A stretch of DNA of 54,795 bases from NCBI GenBank assembly GCA_017407125.1, contig JAFQXE010000001.1, positions 1 through 54,795 of the forward strand, written 5' to 3'. Both the position numbers and the translations under genes were made by a program. Below the pieces are notes generated by a model that saw nothing but the letters and a program-made list of their open reading frames with translations, did no database searches and was not told the origin of the DNA. The DNA is from Thermoguttaceae bacterium. Lineage in GTDB: Bacteria > Planctomycetota > Planctomycetia > Pirellulales > Thermoguttaceae. Shown one piece after another: positions 40,966 through 49,784 of this stretch. How positions within the stretch are numbered: the first letter of the stretch is position 1; every line of letters starts with the position of its first letter.

Positions 40966-42723
40966 ATGACGCAAAGCAACAATAAGCCCGTTCCGTTGAC
41001 TCCTGCTGACTTTCCTGAGAACGTCAGCGTTGTTCGAAAATACATTCGCAAGGAAATACAGGATTGGACGACGACCATCTCGGACGAGCATTTTGCGCAG
41101 TGCGGACTGAAGCTGTACGAATCAGGCGCGTTGAATTGGGTAAAAAGAGCCGATAAAAAGCCGACTGCGGTTGAGCAGCATTTTTTAAACTGGCTTCCGT
41201 ACTATTTGATGGCGACAGACCAGAAAAACAAAACCGCGCAAGTTCTGACGGATTTCTCTTATCTGATGAAACGCCTTCGATACGGTTCAGTGGAACGCGT
41301 CATATTGGATTATACTCTTTTTGAAAAAGATCTGGGGATTATCTCTCCGGACTGCGATGCATTTATAGACGTCATTCGCCTCAACGCGTCTTTTCTTCTC
41401 CAACGCTGTAAAGATAATCCCGCCTACCGGAAAATGCTGCAAATCGCGACAGAACTTGCCGCCGACTGCCCTGTTACAAAAGCGGCGGAACGTTGGGTTA
41501 ATCCTCAATACGGCGATTCTCCCTACGACTGGTATTGGGGCAATAAAGCCCAACGACCCAAAAGATACTGTCCCCATCTTTGTAAACAGATTATAAGAAA
41601 CGCTGCGGAAAATGCAATACTTCTATCCAACGGCAACGCGTTATCCTGGGGCTGGAAATTTGAAGAAAACAACCTTCGTATTTTTGACCTTGAAACAGGC
41701 AAGTGCAAAGCGATTCTAAAAGGTCATAGGAATTTTATTGTCGATGCATTGGAACTGAACTCTGGCAACATAATCTCAATAAGCGCAGATGGTGATTTGC
41801 GTATTTGGTCATCCGATGGCGTTTGCAAATCCGTTTTGGAAGGACATACGAATATAATTTTCGGCGTTTTGGAACTGAAGTCTGGCGATCTTCTTTCGTG
41901 GAGCGAAGATAAAACACTGCGGATTTGGTCGCCTACCGGCGTTTGTAAAGCGGTTTTGGAAGGACATATAGGTGGAATTTACAAAGCTTTGGAACTGAAA
42001 TCAGGCGACATTCTCTCGCGGAGCGGCGACGGAGCGCTAAGAATTTGGTCGCAAGACGGCGTATGCAAAACAACTCGAGAGGGATATAGCGAAGCGCTGG
42101 AACTCAGTTCTGGCGATATTCTTTTGTGGAGCGACAGTATAAGTTATCTCATTGCCCTGATAGAATCATCTCCCGACAACACCTTGCGGATTTGGTCGCT
42201 TAACGGCTCTACAGAAGCGGTTTTGGAAGGACATACGGATCAAATCCGAGACGCTTTAGAGCTGACATCAGGCGACATTGTCTCATGGAGCCTTGATAAC
42301 ACCATACGTATTTGGTCGCCTGACGGCGTTTGCAAAGCTGTTATGGAAGGACATACAGGACCTATTGATAACGTAACGGAATTGCGTTCAGGCGATATTC
42401 TTTCGTGGAGTAAAGATAATACCTTACGGCTCTGGTCGCCTAACGGCGTTTGCAAAGCTGTTCTGGAAGGACATTCCGGGGAAATCGTTGGCGCGGTACA
42501 ACTGAACTCGGGCGACATCCTCTCGTGGAGCAAAGATTCCGAAAAGAGCAGAGACAACTCCTTGAGAATTTGGTCGCTCGATGGCGTTTGTAAAATGGTT
42601 TTAGAAGGACATACCGATAATATCAACGGCGCGGTGGAACTGGAATCAGGAGACATTCTTTCATGGAGCGTCGACAAAACGCTGCGAATTTGGTCGCTCG
42701 AAGGACTCATAAGAGATAATTGA
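40966..42723 (+). CDS. WD-like repeat protein with N-terminal helical domain, paralogue
   Basis: A 585-residue paralogue of the protein encoded at 27099-30017. Residues about 65-195 carry the same helical region (FLNWLPYYLMATDQKNKTAQ, RLRYGSVERVILDY, TKAAERWVNP); about nine WD-like repeats follow (GDILSWSKDNTLRIWSPDGV pattern with CKAVLEGHT), enough for one propeller plus. No ATPase, protease or membrane part. Repeat 5 carries an insertion (ISYLIALIESS). N-terminal domains are much alike while repeat number differs (9 against 15), so the arrays evolve by unit gain and loss. No ribosome binding site; start fixed by homology to the paralogue (PLTPADFPEN against PLNPSDYPEY). Confidence 0.85.
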   Translation: MTQSNNKPVPLTPADFPENVSVVRKYIRKEIQDWTTTISDEHFAQCGLKLYESGALNWVKRADKKPTAVEQHFLNWLPYYLMATDQKNKTAQVLTDFSYLMKRLRYGSVERVILDYTLFEKDLGIISPDCDAFIDVIRLNASFLLQRCKDNPAYRKMLQIATELAADCPVTKAAERWVNPQYGDSPYDWYWGNKAQRPKRYCPHLCKQIIRNAAENAILLSNGNALSWGWKFEENNLRIFDLETGKCKAILKGHRNFIVDALELNSGNIISISADGDLRIWSSDGVCKSVLEGHTNIIFGVLELKSGDLLSWSEDKTLRIWSPTGVCKAVLEGHIGGIYKALELKSGDILSRSGDGALRIWSQDGVCKTTREGYSEALELSSGDILLWSDSISYLIALIESSPDNTLRIWSLNGSTEAVLEGHTDQIRDALELTSGDIVSWSLDNTIRIWSPDGVCKAVMEGHTGPIDNVTELRSGDILSWSKDNTLRLWSPNGVCKAVLEGHSGEIVGAVQLNSGDILSWSKDSEKSRDNSLRIWSLDGVCKMVLEGHTDNINGAVELESGDILSWSVDKTLRIWSLEGLIRDN

Positions 42724-42748
42724 ATTCGTATGGGAAGGGAGTAGATAG

Positions 42749-42810
42749 CTTCGCCGTCCGTAGACTAAAGTCGACGGTTATAGAAATGGCATCTCTTCGA
42801 GACGCGATTC
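42749..42810. repeat. Dispersed double-hairpin repeat, second copy
   Basis: CCGTAGACTAAAGTCGACGG and GCATCTCTTCGAGACGC; relative of 3066-3130. Confidence 0.7.
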
Positions 42811-42877
42811 TTAATTCATCTTTCTTATTTTCGCTACCCAAAATTGACATACCCCGCCATTCCCCCCTGCTCTGCTC

Positions 42878-42905
42878 TTGTCAATTTTGTAAAATCGGGT
42901 ATAAT
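42878..42905 (+). promoter_or_regulatory. Promoter for the first ABC-F gene
   Basis: TTGTCA (42878-42883), a 16-nt spacer and TATAAT (42900-42905). An array of GCATTAC/GAATTCC heptamers (42934-42975) follows in the leader. Confidence 0.65.
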
Positions 42906-42980
42906 CGGAGTTTAGTTTGGAGATAGTATATCTCCAATTCATAATTCCGCATTACGAATTCCGCATTCCGAATTAATCCC

Positions 42981-44909
42981 ATGCAGTTACTGATTCGCGA
43001 TTTAACGTATTCCCTGGGCGGTCTGCCGCTGATTGAACACGCCGACTTGAACGTCGAAGCCGGTCAGCGTCTGGCGTTGATTGGTCGGAACGGGGCTGGG
43101 AAGACCACGTTTCTCAACCTCATTGCCGGCGAACTGACGCCTGACTCCGGGGAGATCGTCAAGTCGCAGGGTTTGAAAATCGCGTCGCTGTCGCAGGAAG
43201 TCCCCCGGGATTTTTCCGGTTCTGTCTACGATATCGTAACCGAAGGACTGGGAGAAGACGGCAAACTGCTGTCTCAGTACCATAAAGCGTCGCAGGCCCT
43301 GGCGGCGGGCGACGAACGGGCAGCAAAGGAACTCGACCGGCTTCAGCAGGAACTGGACAGGAAAAACGCCTGGAACCTGTCGCAGCGAGTCGATACGATT
43401 CTTACGCAAATGCGGCTGACGGAGTCCGACTCCGCCCGGGCAAACGGCTCGGACGATGCGTCTGTCATGTCCGCCGGACGCAAACGCTGGACTCTGCTGG
43501 CAAAGGCTCTGGCGGCTCAGCCGGACGTCCTTCTTCTCGACGAGCCGACCAACCACCTGGAAATTAGCGCCATTGAACTATTGGAAGAGCGTCTGGCATC
43601 GTTCCCCGGCGCGATTATCTTTGTAACGCACGACAGAGCGTTTCTCCGCCGGCTGGCGACGGGAATAATCGAGCTGGATCGCGGGGCGCTGTTAAAGTAT
43701 CCGTGTTCGTACGACGACTACCTCGTCAAGCGGAAAGAGTACCTCGAAACGCAGGCGAAACAGGTCGCGCTGTTCGAGAAAAAGCTGGCGCAGGAGGAAG
43801 TCTGGATTCGTCAGGGCATCATGGCGCGGCGAACGAGAAACGAGGGTCGCGTTCGGGCCTTAAAGGCGATGCGGGTCGAAGCGCAGAAAATCCGCAAGCT
43901 GGAATCGGTCGCGAAGCTCAACATTCAGGAAGCGTCTGTTTCTGGACGTCTCGTCTTGCAGGCGACAGACCTCTCGTTTTCGTTCCACAACGACGACGGC
44001 ACGACCACGACCATTGCTGACCATTTAACGTGTCGAGTTATGCGCGGCGACCGGCTGGGGGTTGTCGGACCCAACGGGACGGGCAAGACGACGCTCATTC
44101 GCCTATTGCTGGGCGAGCTTCAGCCCGACTCCGGCTCGGTTCGCATGGGAACGGAGCTTCAAATCGCGTACTTCGATCAGCTTCAGGAAAAGCTTGACTT
44201 TGAAAAGACGGTTATCGACAATGTAACAGACGGCGCGGAGCACGTCTACGTCAACGGGCAGAAAAAGCACGTCTTGGGCTATTTGGAAGATTTCCTCTTT
44301 ACCAACGCCCGGGCGAAAGACAAAGTCAAGTTCCTTTCAGGCGGAGAGCGAAACCGGCTTTTGCTGGCACGGCTGTTTCTCAAGCCGTGCAACGTGCTGG
44401 TCATGGACGAGCCGACCAACGACCTCGACGCTGAAACCCTCGAACTGCTGGAAGAAAAGCTGGGCGACTTCGCCGGGACGCTCATCGTCGTCAGCCACGA
44501 CCGGGAATTTCTCAACAACGTTGTTACAGGAATTCTCGCCGTCGAGGGGAACGGATTCGTCCATCAGTACGCCGGCGGCTATGACGACTACGTATCTCAG
44601 CGCGTTGCCCCGCCGTGGGAGACGGCAGTCAAAGAGGAACCGAAAAAATCCAAGCCGGTTCAGAAACCCAAACCCGCCGACAGCAAAACGAAACTGACGT
44701 ATAAAGAAAAGCTGGAACTGGAAAAGATTCCCGAGGAAGTCGAAAAGCTGGAATCGCAAATCGCCCAGCTCGACGACCAGATGTCCCAGCCCGGCTTTTA
44801 CCAGAGTTCATCCGAGGAAATCGCCGCCGTAACCCGTCAGCGGGAAGACCTCCAAAACAAAGTCGACGCGCTGTACGAGCGCTGGGAGGAGCTGGAGGCA
44901 AAGCAATAA
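42981..44909 (+). CDS. ABC-F family ATPase, Uup-like
   Basis: A 642-residue soluble protein with two ABC domains and no membrane part, as in ABC-F proteins that act on the ribosome E site. Domain 1: Walker A GRNGAGKTT (about 36-44), Walker B LLLDEPTNHLE. Its signature, normally LSGG, reads VMSAGRKRW and is degenerate. Domain 2: Walker A GPNGTGKTT, signature LSGGERNRLLLARL, Walker B VMDEPTNDLD. The linker (about 250-300) and a C-terminal coiled coil (about 565-642) fit Uup, which also binds DNA or branched structures in some bacteria. No ribosome binding site. The next two genes lie on the same strand. Confidence 0.88.
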   Translation: MQLLIRDLTYSLGGLPLIEHADLNVEAGQRLALIGRNGAGKTTFLNLIAGELTPDSGEIVKSQGLKIASLSQEVPRDFSGSVYDIVTEGLGEDGKLLSQYHKASQALAAGDERAAKELDRLQQELDRKNAWNLSQRVDTILTQMRLTESDSARANGSDDASVMSAGRKRWTLLAKALAAQPDVLLLDEPTNHLEISAIELLEERLASFPGAIIFVTHDRAFLRRLATGIIELDRGALLKYPCSYDDYLVKRKEYLETQAKQVALFEKKLAQEEVWIRQGIMARRTRNEGRVRALKAMRVEAQKIRKLESVAKLNIQEASVSGRLVLQATDLSFSFHNDDGTTTTIADHLTCRVMRGDRLGVVGPNGTGKTTLIRLLLGELQPDSGSVRMGTELQIAYFDQLQEKLDFEKTVIDNVTDGAEHVYVNGQKKHVLGYLEDFLFTNARAKDKVKFLSGGERNRLLLARLFLKPCNVLVMDEPTNDLDAETLELLEEKLGDFAGTLIVVSHDREFLNNVVTGILAVEGNGFVHQYAGGYDDYVSQRVAPPWETAVKEEPKKSKPVQKPKPADSKTKLTYKEKLELEKIPEEVEKLESQIAQLDDQMSQPGFYQSSSEEIAAVTRQREDLQNKVDALYERWEELEAKQ

Positions 44910-44911
44910 AG

Positions 44912-45026
44912 AGCTTTTAGCAGTTAGCTGCTAGCTATTAGCTTGGGCATTCGTCGTTCAAAGCGGAGTTTTTGAAGTCAGAAGCTAACATCAAAAGCTA
45001 GAAGCTAGAGGCTAGTAGCTAGAAGC
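44912..45026. repeat. AGCT-type palindrome, copy 5
   Basis: Begins a few nucleotides after the ABC-F stop. Its centre (TTCGTCGTTCAAAGCGGAG) is nearly identical to that of the next copy at 45344-45461, so cutA lies between direct repeats. Confidence 0.85.
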
Positions 45027-45038
45027 TTTCAAATAACC

Positions 45039-45344
45039 ATGGAACATATAGAAATCGTTACAACCTGTCCTAACGAATCGGTCGCTCAGCGCATTGGTCG
45101 AACGCTGGTCGAAGCGGGGCTGGCAGCCTGCGCTCAGATTTCCGCGCCGATTACAAGCGTTTATCGCTGGAAAGGGGCGATCGAAACCGCTCAGGAATAT
45201 TACCTTGTCCTCAAGGCGAAACAGACGGACTTTCAGGCAATCGCAGACGTCATTCAGCGCGAGCATCCCTACGAAGTCCCGGAGATTATCGCCCGACCCA
45301 TTACGCACATCAGCGACTCCTATCGGAGTTGGCTGGAAGAGTAG
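45039..45344 (+). CDS. cutA: CutA-type trimeric protein
   Basis: A 101-residue CutA protein, at the family's normal length. Characteristic motifs are ACAQIS, SVYRWKGAIE, EYYLVLKA and EHPYEVPEII. CutA forms very stable trimers; it was named for divalent cation tolerance, but its role is still uncertain. No ribosome binding site. The stop TAG overlaps the start of an AGCT-type repeat, and a near-identical repeat precedes the gene. Confidence 0.93.
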   Translation: MEHIEIVTTCPNESVAQRIGRTLVEAGLAACAQISAPITSVYRWKGAIETAQEYYLVLKAKQTDFQAIADVIQREHPYEVPEIIARPITHISDSYRSWLEE

Positions 45345-45461
45345 ATAGCTTTTAGCTATTAGCTCCTAGCTATTAGCTTGGACTTTCGTCGTTCAAAGCG
45401 GAGCTTTTAAAGTCAGAAGCTAACACCCAAAGCTAAAGGCTAGAAGCTAGGAGCTAGAAGC
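45344..45461. repeat. AGCT-type palindrome, copy 6
   Basis: TAGCTNN heptamers start at the cutA stop codon; same orientation as the copy at 44912-45026. Confidence 0.85.
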
Positions 45462-45491
45462 TCCCCCATCCCCCCTAATCAATAACAACCA

Positions 45492-47486
45492 ATGATATAC
45501 CTATCCCTTCAGTCGGTCAGAAAACATTTCAGCGCAGACCCGGTTTTAATGGACGTCAATTTTGAGATCCGTCCCGGGGAGCGCGTTGGGCTGGTCGGTC
45601 CAAACGGAACCGGCAAAACGACGCTCATGAAAATTATCGCCGGGAAAGAGGACGCGGACGGGGGCAAGATCGAAATTCACCCGTCCGTCAGAATGGGGTA
45701 TCTGGAACAGACGCCAGACTATTCCGCCGGGCGGACGCTGATTGAAGAAGCGCGTCACGCTTTCGACGAGATTCTGTCGATGCACAAACAGGCGGAAGAA
45801 GTCGCCGCCGCCATGGCTGTCGAGCAAGACCCCAAAGAGCTGGAACGGCTGGCGCTGCGGTACGATCATCTGCAAACGGTTCTGCACACGCACGACGCGT
45901 ACAATATAGACTACAAAGTCGAGCGCGTTCTGGAAGGGCTTGGCTTCGCCCGAAGTCAGTTCAATACGATGGTCGAGCAGCTTTCCGGCGGCGAGCAGAA
46001 CCGGCTCATGCTGGCGAAACTTCTGCTGGCGGAACCGGATTTGATGCTTCTCGACGAACCGTCAAACCACCTCGACATTGAGGCGACGGAATGGCTGGAA
46101 GACTTCATCGCCAACGGGACGGCGGCTGTTCTGGTCGTCAGTCACGACCGCTATTTTCTCGACAAAACCACAACCAGAACCCTCGAGCTGTTTCGCGGCA
46201 CGGTCGATTCCTATACCGGGAACTTCTCCGCCTACTGGACGCAAAAGGCGGAACGGCTGGCGGTCGAAACCAAGACGTACGAAAAACAGCAGGAAGAAAT
46301 CGAAAAGGCGAAAGAGTTTATTCGCCGAAACCATTACGGCATGAAAGCCGGTCAGGCGGAAGACCGTCGGAAAAAGCTCGAACGCATCGTGCCCGTCCCG
46401 CCGCCGCGAAAAATCGAAGTCCCGCCGATGGGGTTCTCTAAACCGTCACGTTCCGGCGACGTCCCGCTCAAGGTCGTCAACCTTCAAAAGAGCTACGACA
46501 GACCACTGTTCAAAAACGTTACATTTACCATTCAGCGCGGAGAACGCTGGGGCATTCTCGGACCCAACGGGGCTGGCAAGACGACGCTGTTACGCTGTAT
46601 TTTAGGGAAAGAGTCTCCCGACGCCGGACAGAGCCAAATCGGCGGCGCGGTTAGAATCGGGTACTTCGATCAGCAGCTTCACGAAGTCCCTGACGACGCG
46701 GAAGTCATCGACTCGATTATTCCGCCCAAAGAGGAAATCGTCCGGACAGGCGAAAGCAAAGGCGGGTTCACGCCCACTATTAAAGACTTCGACGAGCCGA
46801 AACGACGATCCATGCTGGCGCGTTTTGGCATTACCGGCGACATGGTCTTTCAAAAGGTCAGCAGTCTTTCCGGGGGCGAACGCTGCCGAGCCGCCATGGC
46901 GCGTCTGTGCGCTCTGGAAGCCAACTTCCTCATTCTCGACGAACCGACAAACCACCTCGACCTGTGGGCAAGAGAAGGCCTGGAGGAATCGCTCCAAAAC
47001 TTTGACGGCGGAACCGTTCTGTTCGTCAGCCACGACCGTTACTTTATCAACCAGACGGCGGATCATCTGCTGGTTATCGAGCCGGACGGCGCCCGAATTA
47101 TCGAAGGGAACTACGACGACTATCTGAGAATGAAAAAAGGCGCGGTGAAAAACGCGGCGGCTGCAAAAGAAGAATCCCGCCCGGCGGGAACGCAAAACAA
47201 ATCTGTTACAAGTAACGCTTCCAAGACGAACCCCGGAGCTGTCGAGAAGAAAGTCGAGCCGCCCAAGAAGCGGAGAAAGTTCCCGTATCGTAAAGTCGCC
47301 GATATTGAAGCGGACATCGAAAAGACGGAACAGGAAATCGCCGTTCTGCAGGAAAAATCTCTCGACCCGGCAACGCTCCGCGATGGCGCCGCGGTCAAGC
47401 AGGTGTTAAACGAAATCGCTCAGGCGCAGCAGCGTCTGGAATACCTCATGGAACACTGGGAAGAAGCGTCGGAGTTGAACTGGTAG
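45492..47486 (+). CDS. ABC-F family ATPase, YdiF/YheS-like
   Basis: A 664-residue ABC-F protein: domain 1 Walker A GPNGTGKTT, signature LSGGEQNRLMLAKLL, Walker B LLDEPSNHLD; linker about 235-310; domain 2 Walker A GPNGAGKTT, signature LSGGERCRAAMARL, Walker B ILDEPTNHLD. A C-terminal basic region (KKRRKFPYRK) leads into a coiled coil (about 600-664). Both signatures are intact, unlike the first ABC-F gene. These proteins modulate translation; drug resistance is not implied. The gene follows cutA after a repeat and is probably in the same transcript. Confidence 0.88.
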   Translation: MIYLSLQSVRKHFSADPVLMDVNFEIRPGERVGLVGPNGTGKTTLMKIIAGKEDADGGKIEIHPSVRMGYLEQTPDYSAGRTLIEEARHAFDEILSMHKQAEEVAAAMAVEQDPKELERLALRYDHLQTVLHTHDAYNIDYKVERVLEGLGFARSQFNTMVEQLSGGEQNRLMLAKLLLAEPDLMLLDEPSNHLDIEATEWLEDFIANGTAAVLVVSHDRYFLDKTTTRTLELFRGTVDSYTGNFSAYWTQKAERLAVETKTYEKQQEEIEKAKEFIRRNHYGMKAGQAEDRRKKLERIVPVPPPRKIEVPPMGFSKPSRSGDVPLKVVNLQKSYDRPLFKNVTFTIQRGERWGILGPNGAGKTTLLRCILGKESPDAGQSQIGGAVRIGYFDQQLHEVPDDAEVIDSIIPPKEEIVRTGESKGGFTPTIKDFDEPKRRSMLARFGITGDMVFQKVSSLSGGERCRAAMARLCALEANFLILDEPTNHLDLWAREGLEESLQNFDGGTVLFVSHDRYFINQTADHLLVIEPDGARIIEGNYDDYLRMKKGAVKNAAAAKEESRPAGTQNKSVTSNASKTNPGAVEKKVEPPKKRRKFPYRKVADIEADIEKTEQEIAVLQEKSLDPATLRDGAAVKQVLNEIAQAQQRLEYLMEHWEEASELNW

Positions 47487-47499
47487 GGGGCGCAACGTA

Positions 47500-47745
47500 C
47501 AAAGTTCGCAAATAAATGAAAGGCGGTAATGAAGCGACCATCGGGAGCGGAATTACGCATTCGCCGTTAGGCGAACAAAACGATTGTCTCGCGCACGCAC
47601 ACGGGTGAGCCGGCACGCGGCAGTCCCCTGCCGCCTTATTGGTACAAGAAAAATCTCATTCGCAGAACAACCGCTCCGACCTGCTGGATCGCGGCTGTCT
47701 CAGCCACCGTAGAAAACCTCACGCGAAGTTCGCGAAGTCCGCAAA
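47500..47745. repeat. Mosaic repeat, shorter relative of the 255-bp unit
   Basis: GGCGGTAATGAAGCGACC, TTCGCCGTTAGGCGAA, GGTGAGCCGGCACGCGGCAGTCCCC and, after a diverged part, CCTCACGCGAAGTTCGCGAAG (47719-47745). Same order as at 26783-27038. Nothing else is visible up to the end of the ankyrin gene. Confidence 0.75.
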
Positions 47746-47839
47746 GTTTTAAAAATGTTGCGAAGCGTGCATACCAAACTGACGCAGCCAAAAACCTACC
47801 GTGTCAGCGCTAGTTTAACTTGTCTAATATAACAGACTT

Positions 47840-48892
47840 TTATTCTTCCTTCTCAATAGCAGCGTTAAATTTTTCTACAATGTTATTGAAAATAGCGTCT
47901 ATTCGCTCTGAGTATGTTTTTTTCTCTTCCTGGGGAACATTGCGCATCTCTTTTCTGATACTCATAATTTCGTCAAAATCTTGATTCAAATCAGGGTATA
48001 CAGATAAGAGAATGTTACAAACTTTAGCAAAGTCCTCAACGGCTTCCTGTCCCTGCGATTCTAGCAGAGAAGGATTGTTGCGTAAATATAAAACTTGATT
48101 CAAAAATTGAATTGTAATTGGAATTTTTAAATCTAACAGCTTTATAGCACAGCTATAAAAGCATTTTTTCCCTCCAACAATCTCACCAAACGAGCTGTCG
48201 AATATGGCATTTAAAACAGAATCTTTGCCATTTCTTTTATATTCTACACCTGCTTTAAGAAACGCATCCAACTTTATTTCACTAATGCGCGATAACACTT
48301 GAGGAGACGGATACGCCCCAAATTCCTCTTTTGTCTTCCATCGGCGTCTTAAATATCCTTGGTCAACACCAAATAAAAACTTAAACGCGTCATAACTGCA
48401 GTACCCTTTTTCTAACAGAGCAACAATATATGTCGGATCCAGATCGTTTGCTGCACAGATTAACAAATCGGGATCAATAATCTCATACCATTTCAATTGT
48501 TTTCTGTCAGATTCGTCAATTTTGATAGTTGGGTCTGCTTTGTTTTCCAGCAAGAGCTTAAAAACCTCTGGCTGTTGATAATGAAACGCTAAATACAACG
48601 GCGTAATGTTGATTTTCCCTTTTGCGTTGACATTTGCTCCTCCATCAATAAGCTGTTTTACCTTCAGAACGTTGCCTTCAATAACCGCTTGAGCAAATTC
48701 GATATCAGAGGGGGTTCCAAAAATATCATCAGGACGAATCTTATGAAATTCCTTTAATACAGCTCGAGGAATGTTTGTATTCTCTGCAACAGATTTGAAT
48801 GCGTGAATTGCGAAAAATATAAATATTGTTAAAACAGCCGATATAAAAAAGGCAAACAAAACCAACGCCATCAATATAGTTGATTTCTTCAT
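47840..48892 (-). CDS. Membrane-anchored protein with two ankyrin repeats
   Basis: A 350-residue protein with one N-terminal membrane helix (about 7-31, ILMALVLFAFFISAVLTIFIFFAIH), about two ankyrin repeats (residues about 70-130: EFAQAVIEGNVLKVKQLIDG, then ITPLYLAFHYQQPEVFKLLL) and an all-helical C-terminal region I do not recognise. Topology matches the ankyrin pair at 577 and 2166, but sequence similarity is low outside the repeats. AAAGGA lies 9 nt before the ATG. AT-rich. Own promoter at 49000-49027. Function unknown. Confidence 0.82.
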   Translation of the reverse strand: MKKSTILMALVLFAFFISAVLTIFIFFAIHAFKSVAENTNIPRAVLKEFHKIRPDDIFGTPSDIEFAQAVIEGNVLKVKQLIDGGANVNAKGKINITPLYLAFHYQQPEVFKLLLENKADPTIKIDESDRKQLKWYEIIDPDLLICAANDLDPTYIVALLEKGYCSYDAFKFLFGVDQGYLRRRWKTKEEFGAYPSPQVLSRISEIKLDAFLKAGVEYKRNGKDSVLNAIFDSSFGEIVGGKKCFYSCAIKLLDLKIPITIQFLNQVLYLRNNPSLLESQGQEAVEDFAKVCNILLSVYPDLNQDFDEIMSIRKEMRNVPQEEKKTYSERIDAIFNNIVEKFNAAIEKEE

Positions 48893-48999
48893 TCTAAATT
48901 TCCTTTAGACTTCTCTCGTAACTGTAGGAAACGATGGATTCTGAAACAGTCTTTCTGTATCCAGAAAGCCATACAACAAGCTTTCTAAATTTATGTTGT

Positions 49000-49027
49000 A
49001 TTATAAACAAAAAAGAGGCTCCGTCAA
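49000..49027 (-). promoter_or_regulatory. Promoter for the third ankyrin gene
   Basis: On the minus strand TTGACG (49022-49027), a 16-nt spacer and TATAAT (49000-49005). Confidence 0.65.
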
Positions 49028-49035
49028 TAGTAGAC

Positions 49036-49304
49036 AAAACTTTGCGATCTTTGCGTTCTTTGCGGCTTAAAATTCTTTGGCGGATTTTATCCGCGTTTTT
49101 TGGAGTGCGACGCCTTGGCGTCGCTTTCATTACCAGAACCGCTGCGAACGACGATATTTATTATTCGTGCCAACAACGCCGGAAGAATAATCCATCCTAA
49201 AAAACAGACAGAAAAAGTTCTTGCGTAATTGGCACGAAACGCGTTATTGGAAATTCTCTACGTTTTTCTTGAAAAAGCGACGGCAAGCCGTCGCACTCCA
49301 AAAC
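49036..49304. repeat. Period-9 units and a pair of inverted hairpins
   Basis: CTTTGCGAT/CTTTGCGTT units (49039-49066), a GGCGGATTTTATCCGC hairpin, then GCGACGCC-tt-GGCGTCGC (about 49108-49125) and, inverted, GCGACGGC-aa-GCCGTCGC (about 49277-49294), each joined to GGAGT/ACTCC. The two stems differ by paired changes. The right one touches the stop of the MarR gene. Confidence 0.75.
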
Positions 49305-49750
49305 TAATCGTTAAAGAAGTTCTGGATATTGTCCATCAGACGGCGCATGAACGATTCCAGCTGCTGTTTTTCTTCCTGTGTAAACCCTTTGAGAATGGCG
49401 TCCTCCGCCATCCTGCGCGATGCGGTCAGCTGTTTCTCCAGCGACAGGCTCTTTTCCGTCAGTTTGATAATATTGCTCCGTCTGTCTTTCGGGTTGGTAA
49501 CGCGCTGAATCATCCCCTTATTTTCCAGCAGGTTGAGCAGTCCTGTAACAGTCGGGTTCTTCAGGCTGAACGTCTCTTCCAGGTCCCGCTGCGTCGTCTC
49601 GACAGACTGATGATCAAACAGATACACAATAATCGCATGCTGAGAACAGGTCAAATCCCATTTGCGAAAATCCCGATTCGCCTTGCTGTCGAGCATGTTA
49701 TTAAAGATTTTAACAAACTTTCCAACGTCGATTTCGTTTTTGTCTTTCAT
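49304..49750 (-). CDS. MarR-family transcriptional regulator
   Basis: A 148-residue winged-helix dimer. The DNA-binding part (about 33-105) has DLTCSQHAIIVYLFDHQS, the recognition helix region SLKNPTVTGLLNLLENKGM and the wing NPKDRRSNIIKLTE. MarR proteins usually repress their own promoter and a neighbouring gene and respond to small acids or phenols. A perfect 18-bp palindrome sits just before the gene at its promoter, so autorepression is likely. The upstream gene on the same strand is an acyl-ACP/CoA synthetase, a plausible target. AAGGCGG may be a weak ribosome binding site. Confidence 0.92.
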   Translation of the reverse strand: MKDKNEIDVGKFVKIFNNMLDSKANRDFRKWDLTCSQHAIIVYLFDHQSVETTQRDLEETFSLKNPTVTGLLNLLENKGMIQRVTNPKDRRSNIIKLTEKSLSLEKQLTASRRMAEDAILKGFTQEEKQQLESFMRRLMDNIQNFFND

Positions 49751-49766
49751 AGCGTCCGCCTTTATT

Positions 49767-49784
49767 TATATAGTTAACTATATA
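49767..49784. promoter_or_regulatory. MarR operator palindrome
   Basis: TATATAGTTAACTATATA is a perfect 18-bp palindrome 17 nt before the MarR start codon, overlapping the -10 end and the expected transcription start. This is the standard layout for MarR autoregulation. Confidence 0.7.
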
